A DNA stretch of 41,899 nucleotides from Nemertoderma westbladi (GCA_032718475.1 JAUCBJ010000573.1:1-41899); one strand, 5' to 3'; shown: positions 1 through 10,806, counted from the stretch's first letter. Program-made: numbers and translations. The notes: generated by a model not told the origin, from the letters alone.

Positions 1-1074
1 TTTATAGTTGGCGAAGACGATAAATGCAATCAATATTAGGCAACTAAATAAATTAAAGATTAATTATTATTACAAGCAATCACATAAATAATAACAAACA
101 TACAATTTAGTTTGGTAATATTAGACGTAGAGTCTTATTCAAATGAAATAACCAATAAAACAGTTTGTTCGCAGACGGAATTATAAAGTGACTAAGGGAA
201 AATAGCATGACAACAGGCGGAAATAAAATTTCAACAGATTTCAATCAGCGTAAACTAATAATTTCCTACAAATTACCCCGAAACGCACTCAAATATTCCG
301 ACCTCACTAAACTACGTCCAGCAACCACTTCAATATTATAAATTCTAAAAAATTTATCATTAAAAATCCATCGATGGCCTTTAAAAGAAATCGAAAATCA
401 CCATATATTAATAGGCACACCGCCACCAATCGCATTTACAAAAGCCTAGAATATATGGAATAGTAGGCCTATTTCCCCGTGGAAGGTCTACCTTAAAATG
501 AAAGTAAGTCACGTACGTTCTCTTGTAATTGAGTCACGTGTTACAATAATAATATAATAAAAGGCGCTAAAAAATTATAAGAATAATAATAAGTATATAA
601 ATGAAAAAAAGCAGCCAATATTTAGTTGTATATCTATCGTCCTTCAAAATATAATAAATAAAGTCAACATTCGGTTTACCAAAAAACGCTTTTTGAAAAG
701 CCGTCACACAATCCACAATTTATTATAAAAACATCCCACCTAGATAAATCTACCTTCATTGTAATAATATTACAGCAAACAACCCAAACCCATCAACTGT
801 ACCAAAGCCGACCTCTCGCTTAGTGGAACCTTCTTCATATGAAAAAAAAAGATAACAATTAAAGCAAAGTAGTCATGACTACAAAAGGGCAATTATTAAA
901 AAAAAACTATATTTTTTTTGGGTGGGGGGAGGGGGGTGGGGGGTGCGGCGTGAAATACGCCGTGTAATAAAGTAAACACAATGATGGGCTATGGGGTGCT
1001 ATATATCACGGCGTATTCTTTCAGTATTGTGGTAAGGACACGTTAAGGTAGACCTAACAGTAAGTCATTAATCA
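1..1074 (+). repeat. Direct repeat copy 1 (about 1.07 kb, left end outside window)
   Basis: This stretch aligns almost base for base with 2413-3429. Both contain TTGGCGAAGACGATAAATG near the start, a CATCGATGGCC block, a G-rich homopolymer stretch (about 921-942 here) and GAAATACGCCGTGTAATAAAG, and both end at AACAGTAAGTCATTAATCA. This copy has about 48 extra bases near 590-640. The left end lies beyond the window. No coding region is visible. It may be the non-coding part of a hAT-type element or a duplicated segment. Confidence 0.85.
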
Positions 1075-1114
1075 GACAGACGGCCTGACGCTGACGGCTA
1101 AAAATTACCTACAG

Positions 1115-1467
1115 TACCTAACTCACTTGAAACTTTGAAACGATGGCTCAATAAGTGGACTGGCTCTGCCGCAAGTAAAGCTCCATCCAATGCCTTGGAC
1201 GCCTTGGAAAGTTGCAATCAAAAAATGTATCCAAACGTCTACATTCTTTTAACTATAATGGCTACATTCCCTGTGACTACAGCCACAGCTGAACGAACCT
1301 TTAGTACTTTGAGAAGACTCAAGACGTATCTGAGGTCAACCATGGGAGAAGACCGCTTGACTGCTTTGGCACTTCTGGCCGTTCATCGGAAACGAGAAAT
1401 TGATAGCAAAAAACTAATCCAATCGTTTGCTGCATGCCACAGTAGAAGAATGGATTTCGTCCTATAA
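1115..1467 (+). CDS. hAT-family transposase, C-terminal exon (hATC dimerisation domain)
   Basis: This is the last exon of a hAT-superfamily transposase. It opens after a plausible splice acceptor (TTACCTACAG ending at 1114) and runs in frame to TAA at 1465-1467. The reading frame carries the conserved C-terminal dimerisation block: PVTTATAERTFSTLRRLKTY, then LRSTMGEDRL and ALLAVHR, and a closing RRMDFVL. In this family the block packs against the RNase H-like catalytic core. The N-terminal BED zinc finger and the catalytic D, D and E residues are not visible in the window, so they lie upstream or are lost. The exon has no stop or frameshift. It sits between two 1-kb direct repeats. Confidence in the family is high; whether the full gene is intact cannot be judged here. 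Confidence 0.85.
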
Positions 1468-2412
1468 TGAGGTTGATTTGTTTGAATATTGTATACCTAA
1501 TGAATGTTAGTTTGTTAGTGAATAATTTAGTTGAATGTTAGTTGAATTATTCAATAACTTTTTTAATTTTCCCGCTTCCACTTGAGCCCCCCCCCCCCCT
1601 TAACCAAATTCTGTCTGCGCCGTGGCTGCAGATAATTGGTAATGACAGATGAGAGGACACGAGGGTGTAAATTGCAGCAGATGGGGGGTGTTGTAATCAA
1701 AATTCCGCCCTTTCCAGGGAAAAAGACATAAATAACAGCTGACTACTCCCAACAATAAAATTGTAACCTGTTCTATCGACTTTTTTAATTTATTTTGGTT
1801 AGAATAACATGCCACTGTAACCTGATCATTTCCCTTTATTGATAATTTAACATTTAGACGGGATATTAACTCGCCGATTATACGCACCCAGCCACATTAG
1901 TTTATAGACGTTGGTCGGATCGATGGTGTTCCACACACCGCGGTTGGTGTTAGTTGTAACATGGTGAACCCTTTCTGTACTACACTACTACAGGGACTAC
2001 AATAATGTCTTTATGTAATTAAGTGATATAAATAATGCCCCACTCCTACCTCTCCTTCATAATTGTCAAGATATCTTTAATGGCATCGCATGAAATTTGA
2101 AACATAAACCGAAAGATAATTTTCTATCTCGTTGTTTTTTAAGTTGAGTCAGAACATTATTTTTGTTTTGAATCTTTTGCGTTTGAAAAAGTCTATAAAC
2201 ATTGCACCACAGAAATGACAACCTAAAAACTGCTTGACGAGAAAATTCAATTTAAGTAAATTCAACTCGGCTTTATATAATTTATTTTGTAATAACATAA
2301 ACATGAGGAAATTAATAATAGTATTAAAATCGATTTAATTAACATAGACGAAGCCAAATAAGATGGAATTATAAATTTACATTAATTTCTGACGAGATTA
2401 ATACTAAATAAA
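1468..2412. other. Non-coding spacer after the hAT exon
   Basis: I see no gene here. The stretch is AT-rich, with a run of about 13 C at 1589-1601 and unrecognised unique sequence. Short open frames on the minus strand have no recognisable motifs. Confidence 0.5.
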
Positions 2413-3429
2413 TTTAAAGTTGGCGAAGACGATAAATGTAATCAATATTATAGGCAACTAAATAAATTAAAGATTAATTAATATTACAAGCAATCACATA
2501 TATAATAACAAGCATACAATTTAGTTTGGTAATATTAGACGTAGAGTCTTATTCAAATGAAATAACCAATATAACAGTTTGTTCACAGACGGAATTATAA
2601 CGTGACAATAAGGGGAAATAGCATGACAACATAACAGGCGGAAATACAATTTCAACATATTTCAATCTACGTAAACTAACAATTTCCTACAAATTACCCC
2701 GAGACGCACTCAAATATTCCGACCTCACTAAACTACGTCCAGCAACCACTTCAATATTATAAATTCTAAAAAATTAATCATTAAAAATCCATCGATGGCC
2801 TCTAAAAGAAATCGAAAATCACCATATATTAATAGGCGCACCGCCACCAATCGCATTTACAAAAGCCTAGAATATATGAAATAGTAGAGGCCTCTTTCCC
2901 CGTGGAAGGTCTACCTTAAAATGAAAGTAAGTCACGTACGTTCTCTTGTAATTGAGTCACGTGTTACAATAATATAATAAAAGGCGCTAAAAAATTATAA
3001 GAATAATCAAAATATAATAAATAAAGTCAACATTCGGTTTACCAAAAAACGCTTTTTGAAAAGCCGTCACACAATCCACAATTAATTATAATAACATCCC
3101 ACCTAGATAAATCTACCTTCATTGTAATATTACAGCAAACAACCCAAACCCATCAACTGTACCAATGCCGACCTCTCGCTTAGTTGAACCTTCTTCATAT
3201 GAAAAAAAAAGATAACAATTAAAGCAAAATAGTCATGACTACAAAAGGGCAACTCAAAAACAATCACTATATTTTTTTTGGGGGGGGGGGGGGGGGGGGG
3301 GGGCGTGAAATACGCCGTGTAATAAAGTTAACACAAGGATGGGCTATGGGGTGCTATACATCACGGCGTACTCTTTCAGTATTGTGGTAAGGACACGATA
3401 AGGTAAACATAACAGTAAGTCATTAATCA
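2413..3429 (+). repeat. Direct repeat copy 2 (about 1.02 kb)
   Basis: Second copy of the repeat at 1-1074 in the same orientation, offset about 2.41 kb. Its G tract (about 3280-3303) is longer and purer than that of copy 1. It lacks the ~48-base stretch present near 590-640 of copy 1. The repeat ends at the same base context (ATTAATCA), after which the sequences diverge completely. The hAT exon therefore lies between two copies. Confidence 0.85.
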
Positions 3430-4860
3430 CAGATGCAGACCGTACTGTTGTACCGGTAAGGTGTCATACATTCTGTCGTTACCGATACTACAGGCCTACT
3501 TACAGGCTTTAGGCTGCAGACAGCACAAGCTACATAGGACGTTACAGACGCCATACGGTACGGTACTGGTCCCGGTATAATATGAGATTATTAATTAATA
3601 AAACTTCGAAACATGAAAATAAAAAGACATATTCAATTTAAATAAGGCACGTCTGCATTTCACTTTCAGGTTCTCGTTTCATATTTCACTCACTCGCTTC
3701 GCTCTTTCGTGGAAACATTCCCTCTCGAAAATACAGACCTACTTTATTAAAATCTAATTTATAGTTAATATACCGTAAACAAAACCTGTTGATATACATC
3801 AGGATGAGGTAGAGACGCGGTACAGTTCGAATGAATTAAAGCGAATAAAGTCCAAAACCAGGTGGTATAAACTGCACAGGAACGGGACGGCAGAGAAACA
3901 TGTAACATAATTGTAACATGTAATGTAACATACGACTTACATGCCAAATCGGCTGCGGACGGTCTCATACGATACAGTTTTTGTTGCTTCAGGATACAGA
4001 AACTCACACGAGCAACTTCTGGAACGAATCGTGTTTTAGCTACATGTTTCTCAAACAAATTCCGCAACAAAAGTTGTTCATGCGCGTCGCCAGCTGGGAA
4101 GTCAGCCTTAGTTATTATTATTATACTAAATATTAATTATTATACTTAAATAAAAAATGGAGCTCATATTAATTAATAGCAAAATCCTGTGCCAACAAAA
4201 TCAATATTATTGATCTAAATCGAGTCGAATGCTGATGTTTTTAAAATATATCTAATACCAAAACTTCAGATCATATATGTAACATAGTAAAACCAGTTAA
4301 TTATATAAGGACACCTATAGACACTCACTCAAATACATGACGATAATTTAGTTGATCGAAAATAAAAACTCAAAACTTCTCAGTATAAGAGGATATAGAA
4401 TGTGACGAGGTCAGCTTAATTAAAAAAAACTCAATCAAAAGCTAATTAATATACATAACTTATGACCTCTTTAGTATAATTCGTCATGATATAACCAAAA
4501 ACAACTATAGAAAATAAGTTAACATTTATCATGCTACTTTGAGTCAATTGATTGTGAGTTTTACAACGCAACCAATAGAGTTGACGGTGGCCTCGCAACG
4601 ATATACCGCGATTTACAATTCTGTATTCCAACATTTAAAAATTAGTAACAAATGTATAAATATAAAAGAGAGAGAGAGTTTTCGACAATTAATAGGGATC
4701 AGTCGCATTCAATGTTATCGGATTCAACATATCGATCTGGGAGTTTAGTTTATTCCTGTGGAAAGGGATGACGTCACATCTAGGTAACACCTTTCATCGT
4801 CTGAAAAAAGTAAATTAGTGAAATAATATTATAACACTAGATGTAATATAGAGTTAACAC
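3430..4860. other. Unassigned AT-rich sequence
   Basis: I see no supported gene, RNA or repeat. The open frames of 60-100 codons here lack recognisable motifs, and there is no paired splice structure. A short AG-rich run occurs near 4668-4678. Confidence 0.4.
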
Positions 4861-4865
4861 TTAAA

Positions 4866-5015
4866 CTGGTCAGCGTCTTGGTAGAAACACAAGTTTGTGT
4901 TTTATGTGAATGTACGCGAACTGGTGGGAATACATCGATTGACGTTCTCCGAGTTGGTAAGAACACAAATATGTGTTTGCCTGAGCGGCTATCCACTTGG
5001 TGCTGACGCTTTTTT
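4866..5015 (+). repeat. Left inverted-repeat arm with AAACACAAATATGTGTTT palindromes
   Basis: Two imperfect palindromes of the type AAACACA-N4-TGTGTTT lie at about 4885-4902 and 4962-4978. Each follows a CTTGGTA or GTTGGTA lead. They are about 77 bases apart, a spacing repeated in the right arm, so they could be transposase-binding sites. Confidence 0.6.
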
Positions 5016-5225
5016 GTGTTTTAGACATATTTTACGTATTCCTATAATACTAACTACTTAATGAATCCAGGCCATGGGTTTATCGCTTATTTAATTGCTT
5101 ATTTACATTGTATATTTAATACACCGCGTCACCCACCCCACAACAATTCACTTATTATTATTAATTAACAGCCTGGGCCAGGCATACGGGGTTACAGTAG
5201 TTTCTACAACACTGTATAATAGTTA

Positions 5226-5235
5226 TTCTTTGAGG
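5226..5235. repeat. Target-site duplication, left copy, of the foldback element
   Basis: TTCTTTGAGG occurs here and again at 8349-8358, immediately outside the two ends of the foldback element. Nine bases are certain; the tenth (G) could instead be the first base of the element. Confidence 0.85.
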
Positions 5236-7310
5236 GGTCAGAGTAAAACGCGGATCCGGATCAGGATCCGGATTCTATCATTTAACATTGTCCCTATGGA
5301 AGTCGACTGAATTTACATTTTTAGGGTGTAATCTGCGGATCCGTGCACTGCTAAATTTACCGAATCCGTAACCGAGTGTAAAACGCGGATTGGCTTTTTT
5401 TTTCGATCCGGAACGGAGTGTAAAACGCGGATTCATGTTGTAGGCTAAATCCTGAATGGAGTGTAAAACGCGGATTCATATTTCTACTGAATCCGGGATT
5501 GGGTGTAAAATACGGATTCAGGTTTATTACAAAATGTTATTGGATCCGGGAAGGGGTGTAAAACACGGATTCAATTTATTTACCAAGTGTTACTGGATCC
5601 GGGAAGGGGTGTAAAACACGGATTCAAGTTTATTACCAAGTTTTATTGGATCCGGGACGGGGTGTAAAACGCGGATTCAAGTTTATTACCAAGTTTTATT
5701 GGATCCGGGACGGGGTGTAAAACGCGGATTCAAGTTTATTACCAAGTTTTATTGGATCCGGGACGGGGTGTAAAACACGGATTCAAGTTTATTACCAAGT
5801 TTTATTGGATCCGGGACGGGGTGTAAAACGCGGATTCAAGTTTATTACCAAGTTTTATTGGATCCGGGACGGGGTGTAAAACTCGGATTCAAGTTTATTA
5901 CCAAAGTGTTTCTGGATCCGGGACGGGGTGTAAAACGCGGACTCAAGTTTATTACCAAGTTTTATTGGATCCAGGGAGGGGTGTAAAACGCGGATTCAAG
6001 TTTATAACCAAAGTGTTACTGGATCCGGGGAGGGGTGTAAAACGCGGATTCGGGTTAATTACAAAGTGTTTCTGGATCCGGGACGGGGTGTAAAACGCGG
6101 ATTCAAGTTTATTACCAAGTTTTATTGGATCCGGGACGGGGTGTAAAACGCGGATTCAAGTTTATTACCAAGTTTTATTGGATCCGGGACGGGGTGTAAA
6201 ACGCGGATTCAAGTTTATTACCAAGATTTATTGGATCCGGGACGGGGTGTAAAACACGGATTCAAGTTTATTACCAAGTTTTATTGGATCCGGGACGGGG
6301 TGTAAAACGCGGATTCAAGTTTATTACCAAGTTTTATTGGATCCGGGACGGGGTGTAAAACACGGATTCAAGTTTATTACCAAGTTTTATTGGATCCGGG
6401 ACGGGGTGTAAAACGCGGATTCAAGTTTATTACCAAGTTTTATTGGATCCGGGACGGGGTGTAAAACTCGGATTCAAGTTTATTACCAAAGTGTTTCTGG
6501 ATCCGGGACGGGGTGTAAAACGCGGACTCAAGTTTATTACCAAGTTTTATTGGATCCAGGGAGGGGTGTAAAACGCGGATTCAAGTTTATAACCAAAGTG
6601 TTACTGGATCCGGGGAGGGGTGTAAAACGCGGATTCGGGTTAATTACAAAGTGTTTCTGGATCCGGGACGGGGTGTAAAACGCGGATTCAAGTTTATTAC
6701 CAAGTTTTATTGGATCCGGGACGGGGTGTAAAACGCGGATTCAAGTTTATTACCAAGTTTTATTGGATCCGGGACGGGGTGTAAAACGCGGATTCAAGTT
6801 TATTACCAAGATTTATTGGATCCGGGACGGGGTGTAAAACGCGGATTCAAGTTTATTACCAAGTTTTATTGGATCCGGGACGGGGTGTAAAACGCGGATT
6901 CAAGTTTATTACCAAGTTTTATTGGATCCGGGACGGGGTGTAAAACTCGGATTCTAGTTTATTACCAAAGTGTTTCTGGATCCGGGACGGGGTGTAAAAC
7001 GCGGACTCAAGTTTATTACCAAGTTTTATTGGATCCAGGGAGGGGTGTAAAACGCGGATTCAAGTTTATAACCAAAGTGTTACTGGATCCGGGGAGGGGT
7101 GTAAAACGCGGATTCAAGTTTATTACCAAGTTTTATTGGATCCGGGACGGGGTGTAAAACGCGGATTCAAGTTTATTACCAAAGTGTTACTGGATCCGGG
7201 GAGGGGTGTAAAACGCGGATTCGGGTTAATTACAAAGTGTTTCTGGATCCGGACGGGGTGTAAAACGCGGATTCAAGTTAATTAGTAAGTTTTAATGAAC
7301 ATTTTGTAAA
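5235..7310 (+). repeat. Left foldback arm: ~53-bp tandem array with higher-order structure
   Basis: The consensus unit has GGATCCGGGACGGGGTGTAA, then AACGCGGATTCAAG, then TTTATTACCAAGTTTTATT. Every regular unit from about 5556 to 7258 is 53 bp. Variant units recur as a block beginning with AACTCGGATTC at 5881, 6466 and 6945, with spacing 585 and 479 bp (11 and 9 units). This shows array growth by blocks. The outermost units are shorter and more diverged. Confidence 0.95.
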
Positions 7311-7914
7311 ACGCATATGCAATGAAGGCCCAGACCCTCATATAGTTACAATTATTAATTAGTACAATGTTTATTGTTCTTTAGTAACTTTTCTTTCTTT
7401 AATAACCAGGGATTAATACCAGGATAATTAATTTTATCATAGACTACTATGCAAACGTAGGCAGTTTAACTTAAAAACATAGAAAATCGTTTTAGACCGT
7501 ATTTCGGCTTTAAAAATGATAAGAAATTATACTGAACAGTTCAGCCTCCATAAATTGCGAAGGCAGCACGCTTGTAAGGCCGCTTGCAAGGCAAATAGAG
7601 TACGCTATGATGCAGTACAAACTACCGCCAGCTAGGCAGAACAGTGATTCTTGTTTGTAATGGAGGTTGGGATGGATAAGCCAATCAGGGAACAGGACAG
7701 TAATCCTACCATACAATTGTCTACAGAGCCGCTCTACCAGAGAGGTCACGTTCCCACGGTAGTAGTTTTTCAGCTAATCAATATCTAATAATGTCTGACG
7801 GCCAAGCATCACCATCGCCCTTATTAATAATTCATTGGGAAGCATTGACCCCTATTAAGGTGTCCCCCAGAGCCGGATTAAGCTTATGTGTGGCCCCTAG
7901 GCATAGAACAATAA
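7311..7914. other. Central unique segment of the foldback element
   Basis: About 600 bp of non-repeated sequence between the two arms. The longest frame, 79 codons on the minus strand at 7510-7749, matches nothing I recognise. I do not call it a gene. Confidence 0.5.
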
Positions 7915-8348
7915 AACTTGGTAATTAACGAAAATCCGTGTTTTACACCCCATTCCGGATCCAACAAAACTTAGTAATTAACGAAAATCCGTGTTTTACA
8001 CTCCATTCCGGATCCAACTAAACTTGATAATTAACGTAAATCCGTGTTTTACACCCCATTCCGGATCCAACAAAACTTAGTAATTAACGTAAATCCGTGT
8101 TTTACACTCCATTCCGGATCCATTAAAACTTGGTAATTAACGTAAATCCGTATTTTACACTCCATTCCGGATTCAGAAAATATATGAATCCGCGTTTTAC
8201 ACTGCAATACGGATTGCGTATTTGAGAATCCGCATATTACACTCAGTTACGGATTGTATGTAAATCCGGATCCGCCTTTTACACTCGCAAATCCGGGTCC
8301 TGATCCGTATCCGGATCCTGAATCCGGATCCGCGTTTTACACCTACCC
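7915..8348 (-). repeat. Right foldback arm: ~52-bp tandem array, inverted
   Basis: About nine units of the form AAATCCGTGTTTTACAC, then CCCATTCCGGATCCAAC, then AAAACTTAGTAATTAACG. They are the complement of the left-arm unit. The last ~150 bp near 8200-8348 is degraded in the same manner as the outer left arm. Confidence 0.9.
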
Positions 8349-8358
8349 TTCTTTGAGG
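8349..8358. repeat. Target-site duplication, right copy, of the foldback element
   Basis: TTCTTTGAGG matches 5226-5235 exactly and lies directly outside the right terminus. Confidence 0.85.
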
Positions 8359-8464
8359 CATGGTTGCCATTTCTGGCAGAGCACGGGAATAACGAAAGTT
8401 GTACTTTACTTTGAGTGATTGTATGGCCTTAATATGATCTTCCACTCCAAAGCGAAAGATTCAT

Positions 8465-8550
8465 CCGGTCTGGTAGCTCAGAACACTAACCGGCTGATGA
8501 TAACCAGAAGTTTGAAACCTAGGTACCGGGTTCGAGCCCCAATAGTGCCG
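8465..8550 (+). mobile_element. tRNA-derived SINE head (degenerate)
   Basis: An A-box-like TGGTAGCTCAGA at 8471-8482 is followed by a B-box GGTTCGAGCCC at 8529-8539. CCGG at 8465 could pair with CCGG at 8548. The A-to-B spacing (58) is longer than in a standard tRNA and the D and anticodon arms do not fold cleanly. A SINE head or tRNA pseudogene is therefore likelier than a working tRNA. The body length is undetermined. Confidence 0.4.
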
Positions 8551-9351
8551 GTTGATATTTTTCGCTATGGAGAGCATAATCATATTGTCTTATTTATATT
8601 GTATATCTATGGGTTTATCATTACCGCCATTCAATCGCTTGAATGTAGAGCTACACAATGGTAGTTGAATCATCTCGAATCGCCCACTATGGCAGACACA
8701 GTGGCGTGAGAAAGATTCTAAAATATAGAAAAGTTTAAGTGATGGCCGTATTTTAACATTATGTCGGACGGACAAAATATTACCACTACTAGATAGCCCT
8801 GCTTATGGGCTTTCTTCCGATGCCTCATATCCGCCAGTTTGGCATCCCCAACGCCCACACATAAGGTTTTCCCACAGGTATGCTTCACAGTATAACAATA
8901 ACTGAATCTCAAGATCTCTATTCCCACACACCATAAACTTATATAAATGGTTCTTCGTTACTTCGTTTTAATATCATCGGATTGCTAGACCCACTGTGGA
9001 AGAAAATAACTATATTTTACTCTTTTAACTACCATCTTTATTTGGATGGATATTTTTTATGACGTGGAAAACTTTTCTACTCCGGTATTCATTGGATTTA
9101 TGTTATCAAATTGGAGAAACTTATTTATTAATGAATTTATTATTTTAATTTTTTTATTATTATTATTTACTATTTTAATTTATTATTAATTATTTATTTA
9201 TAGTTCTTATTTATTATATTAAGAAAAATAGCCGTTACTCCTGTCTCGTTTATTAATTTTTCGCAACTTGCTCATGAATTATGGAGTTTAAATAAAATGG
9301 ATACTTTTATTCCTAAGCCTAAGTTAATAAATAGTTACTTTTAAATTTCAG
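8551..9351. other. Interior of the TTAA-bounded element, no supported gene
   Basis: Mostly AT-rich. 9121-9220 is a run of TTATT/TTTATTATTA words. It ends in a polypyrimidine-like stretch and TTTCAG at 9346-9351, which serves as the acceptor for the Cys/His exon that follows. Confidence 0.4.
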
Positions 9352-9469
9352 TGTGTGTCTACCATGTGCTTCAGATGTAATGTGCCACTATTGTGTCCTC
9401 GATTGCGACTATCATACGAAAAAAGTTTATGGGACAGATGATAGCCACATTAACTCTGACTCTGATTAA
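9352..9469 (+). CDS. piggyBac-like transposase, C-terminal Cys/His-rich exon (partial)
   Basis: This 118-bp open exon opens after TTTCAG and ends with TAA at 9467-9469. It reads VCLPCASDVMCHYCVLDC, then DYHTKK, then an acidic serine-rich tail. The spacing is C-x2-C-x5-C-x2-C-x3-C-x2-H, which resembles the zinc-binding cysteine-rich C-terminus of piggyBac transposases. That domain helps recognise the element ends and target. A polyadenylation signal AATAAA follows at 9549-9554, and the right inverted-repeat arm begins at about 9637. The catalytic DDD core upstream was not found, so this looks like the surviving tail of a gene, cut down before or at the foldback insertion. The assignment rests on the Cys/His pattern and on the TTAA flanks. 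Another short zinc-finger exon is possible. Confidence 0.5.
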
Positions 9470-9636
9470 CTGTTTATCTAACTGATTAAAACTGTTTCTC
9501 GAACTGTCTGTCTTAAATGTTTAACTGTTTATCTTGTATTTAATGTATAATAAATCAATACAAATAAAAAAAACAATTTTCTCCTTATTTAAAGAGAAAG
9601 ATTTTTGTACATGAACATCTAAATAATCCAATCCAA

Positions 9637-9888
9637 AGAAAAACGCTGACCAAGTGGGATAAAACTCATACAGAATATCTCACCAAGTCAGACAATTCTT
9701 ACTAAAACACAGATTTGTGTTCGTACCAACTCGAAACGTAGTTTCTAAAATGGTTAGACCAGCTCGTGACATAAAAGTGTAAACACATATTTGTGTTTTT
9801 ACCAAGTCAATACAACAACGAAATATATACATGACCAAGTCAACATTGTATTCTGAAAACACAAATATGTGTTTCTACAAGTTTACCC
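9637..9888 (-). repeat. Right inverted-repeat arm with AAACACAAATATGTGTTT palindromes
   Basis: Three imperfect palindromes of the type AAACACA-N4-TGTGTTT lie at about 9706-9720, 9782-9800 and 9857-9875. Each is next to ACCAAGTC or CCAACTC. In complement this matches the left arm, including the inner CGCTGACCAAGTGG edge. Confidence 0.6.
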
Positions 9889-9921
9889 TTAAACTGGTGA
9901 GGTTTTTCTAAAACGCCATCT

Positions 9922-10276
9922 TACGGTGGCTGATTTAGGCCAATTTGATTTTTTTTTCTCGATTTGCAAATCAGTTTAATAGCAATTAAAAATAGCCAAT
10001 CACAACTTCAGAATAGCTTGAAATCTTTTTTAGGATTTGCAAATCGGTTTTTAGTAAATACGAGTGACCGATAGCTTGAAATCTTTTTTAGGATTTGCAA
10101 ATCGGTTTTTAGCAAATATTAGTGAAGAATAGCTTGAAATCTTTTTTAGAATTTGCAAATCGATTTTTAGTAAATATGAGTGACGAATAGCTTGAAATCT
10201 TTTTAAGCCAATCAAATAACTCCAGGTTGCCTCATGCTGTGGTGGTAGCTTAAGCGCACTGGAGAGAAATTCAAAG
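9922..10276 (+). repeat. Left terminal inverted repeat with four ~59-bp sub-repeats
   Basis: AGCTTGAAATCTTTT recurs at about 10014, 10073, 10132 and 10190 with 59-bp spacing. The 12-bp palindrome GATTTGCAAATC is perfect at 9961-9972, 10034-10045 and 10092-10103, with a one-base variant near 10150. The same pattern appears in complement in the right arm. The palindromes are candidate transposase-binding sites. Confidence 0.9.
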
Positions 10277-10806
10277 TTGTTAATGATCCGCCAGTCATGC
10301 CTGCTGGTTTGAGTCATTATCATATCAATTGTTGTAAGTCTCAGTACTGCAGTAACCTACTGGCAGACTGGCTAACCGGTACACAATACAGCAGTCCAGT
10401 ACCACATTAGTATACTAATACTGCAATACTGTGCTGTAAGTAGTCATATACCGGTACATACATTAAGTGTTGTGATAGAGCTCTAGGCTGCTAGGCTAGA
10501 TGATGTCTTGTCTGCTTGTTGTACCGTAGTGCAGTTAAATGCAGTTGTGGTCCTAAATAATTCATAATGTATTTGTATTTTAGTGGGACGGTTGTGGAGA
10601 GGAGGGGGGGGGGGGGGGGGGGGGGTAATCATTTTTGTAGTGTTAGGCCTACATGTTAAGCCATAAGCTGTATGCCTATTACAATCTGACAGTTAGGCTA
10701 TCTACAATGTTTTAGCCTGCTGAGGTTGAGTTACTACGTGCTATATTGAATTCCAGTATTCATTATAATAACTACATGATAATAACTATATGAACCTTGC
10801 ATCAGT
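10277..10806 (+). other. 5' leader region of the HECT gene
   Basis: No gene is visible. A run of about 24 G sits at 10603-10626. Words such as GTACCGGT and TAGGCCTA recur. This stretch must hold the promoter of the downstream gene, but I see no convincing TATA element at a usual distance. Confidence 0.4.

Larger units (their letters stand above)
5235..8348. mobile_element. Non-autonomous foldback transposon, probably Mutator-like
   Basis: Complete element flanked by a perfect 9-10 bp duplication. The left end reads GGGTCAGAGTAAAACGCGG and the complement of the right end reads GGGTAGGTGTAAAACGCGG, followed by GGATCCGGAT in both. Each arm consists of tandem copies of a roughly 53-bp unit: about 38 on the left (5235-7310) and about 9 on the right (7915-8348, inverted). 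The ~600-bp centre has no credible gene. The long repeat-built inverted ends define a foldback architecture. The 9-10 bp duplication and GG-type termini fit the Mutator superfamily, but no transposase is present to prove it. Confidence 0.8.
4865..9888 (+). mobile_element. TTAA-bounded inverted-repeat transposon, probably piggyBac-like, interrupted by a foldback element
   Basis: Two arms in opposite orientation (4866-5015 and 9637-9888) share the module ACTTGGTA-N-AAACACAAATATGTGTTT. They also share the inner boundary CCACTTGG(TG)CTGACGC, which reads as its complement at 9641-9660. The outer edges abut TTAA at 4861-4864 and 9889-9892, the target typical of piggyBac elements. A C-terminal Cys/His exon of piggyBac type lies next to the right arm. 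Subtracting the nested foldback element leaves about 1.9 kb, so most of the transposase is missing. The outer ends of the two arms do not align perfectly, so the exact termini are uncertain. Confidence 0.5.

Noticed and set aside
1-3429. LTR retrotransposon with the 1-kb repeats as LTRs
   Set aside because: No gag, protease, reverse transcriptase, primer-binding site or polypurine tract between the copies; the enclosed coding sequence is a hAT transposase exon.
5235-7310. CRISPR array
   Set aside because: The ~53-bp units are contiguous with no spacers, the window is eukaryotic, and the array is one arm of an inverted-repeat element with a target duplication.
8197-8445. 82-codon minus-strand frame with RIRIRIRTRI
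   Set aside because: Lies in the right arm of the foldback element; Arg-Ile repeats come from the GGATCC/GGATTC words.
8465-8550. Functional tRNA gene
   Set aside because: Box A and box B words are present but too far apart, and the D and anticodon arms do not fold; a SINE head fits better.
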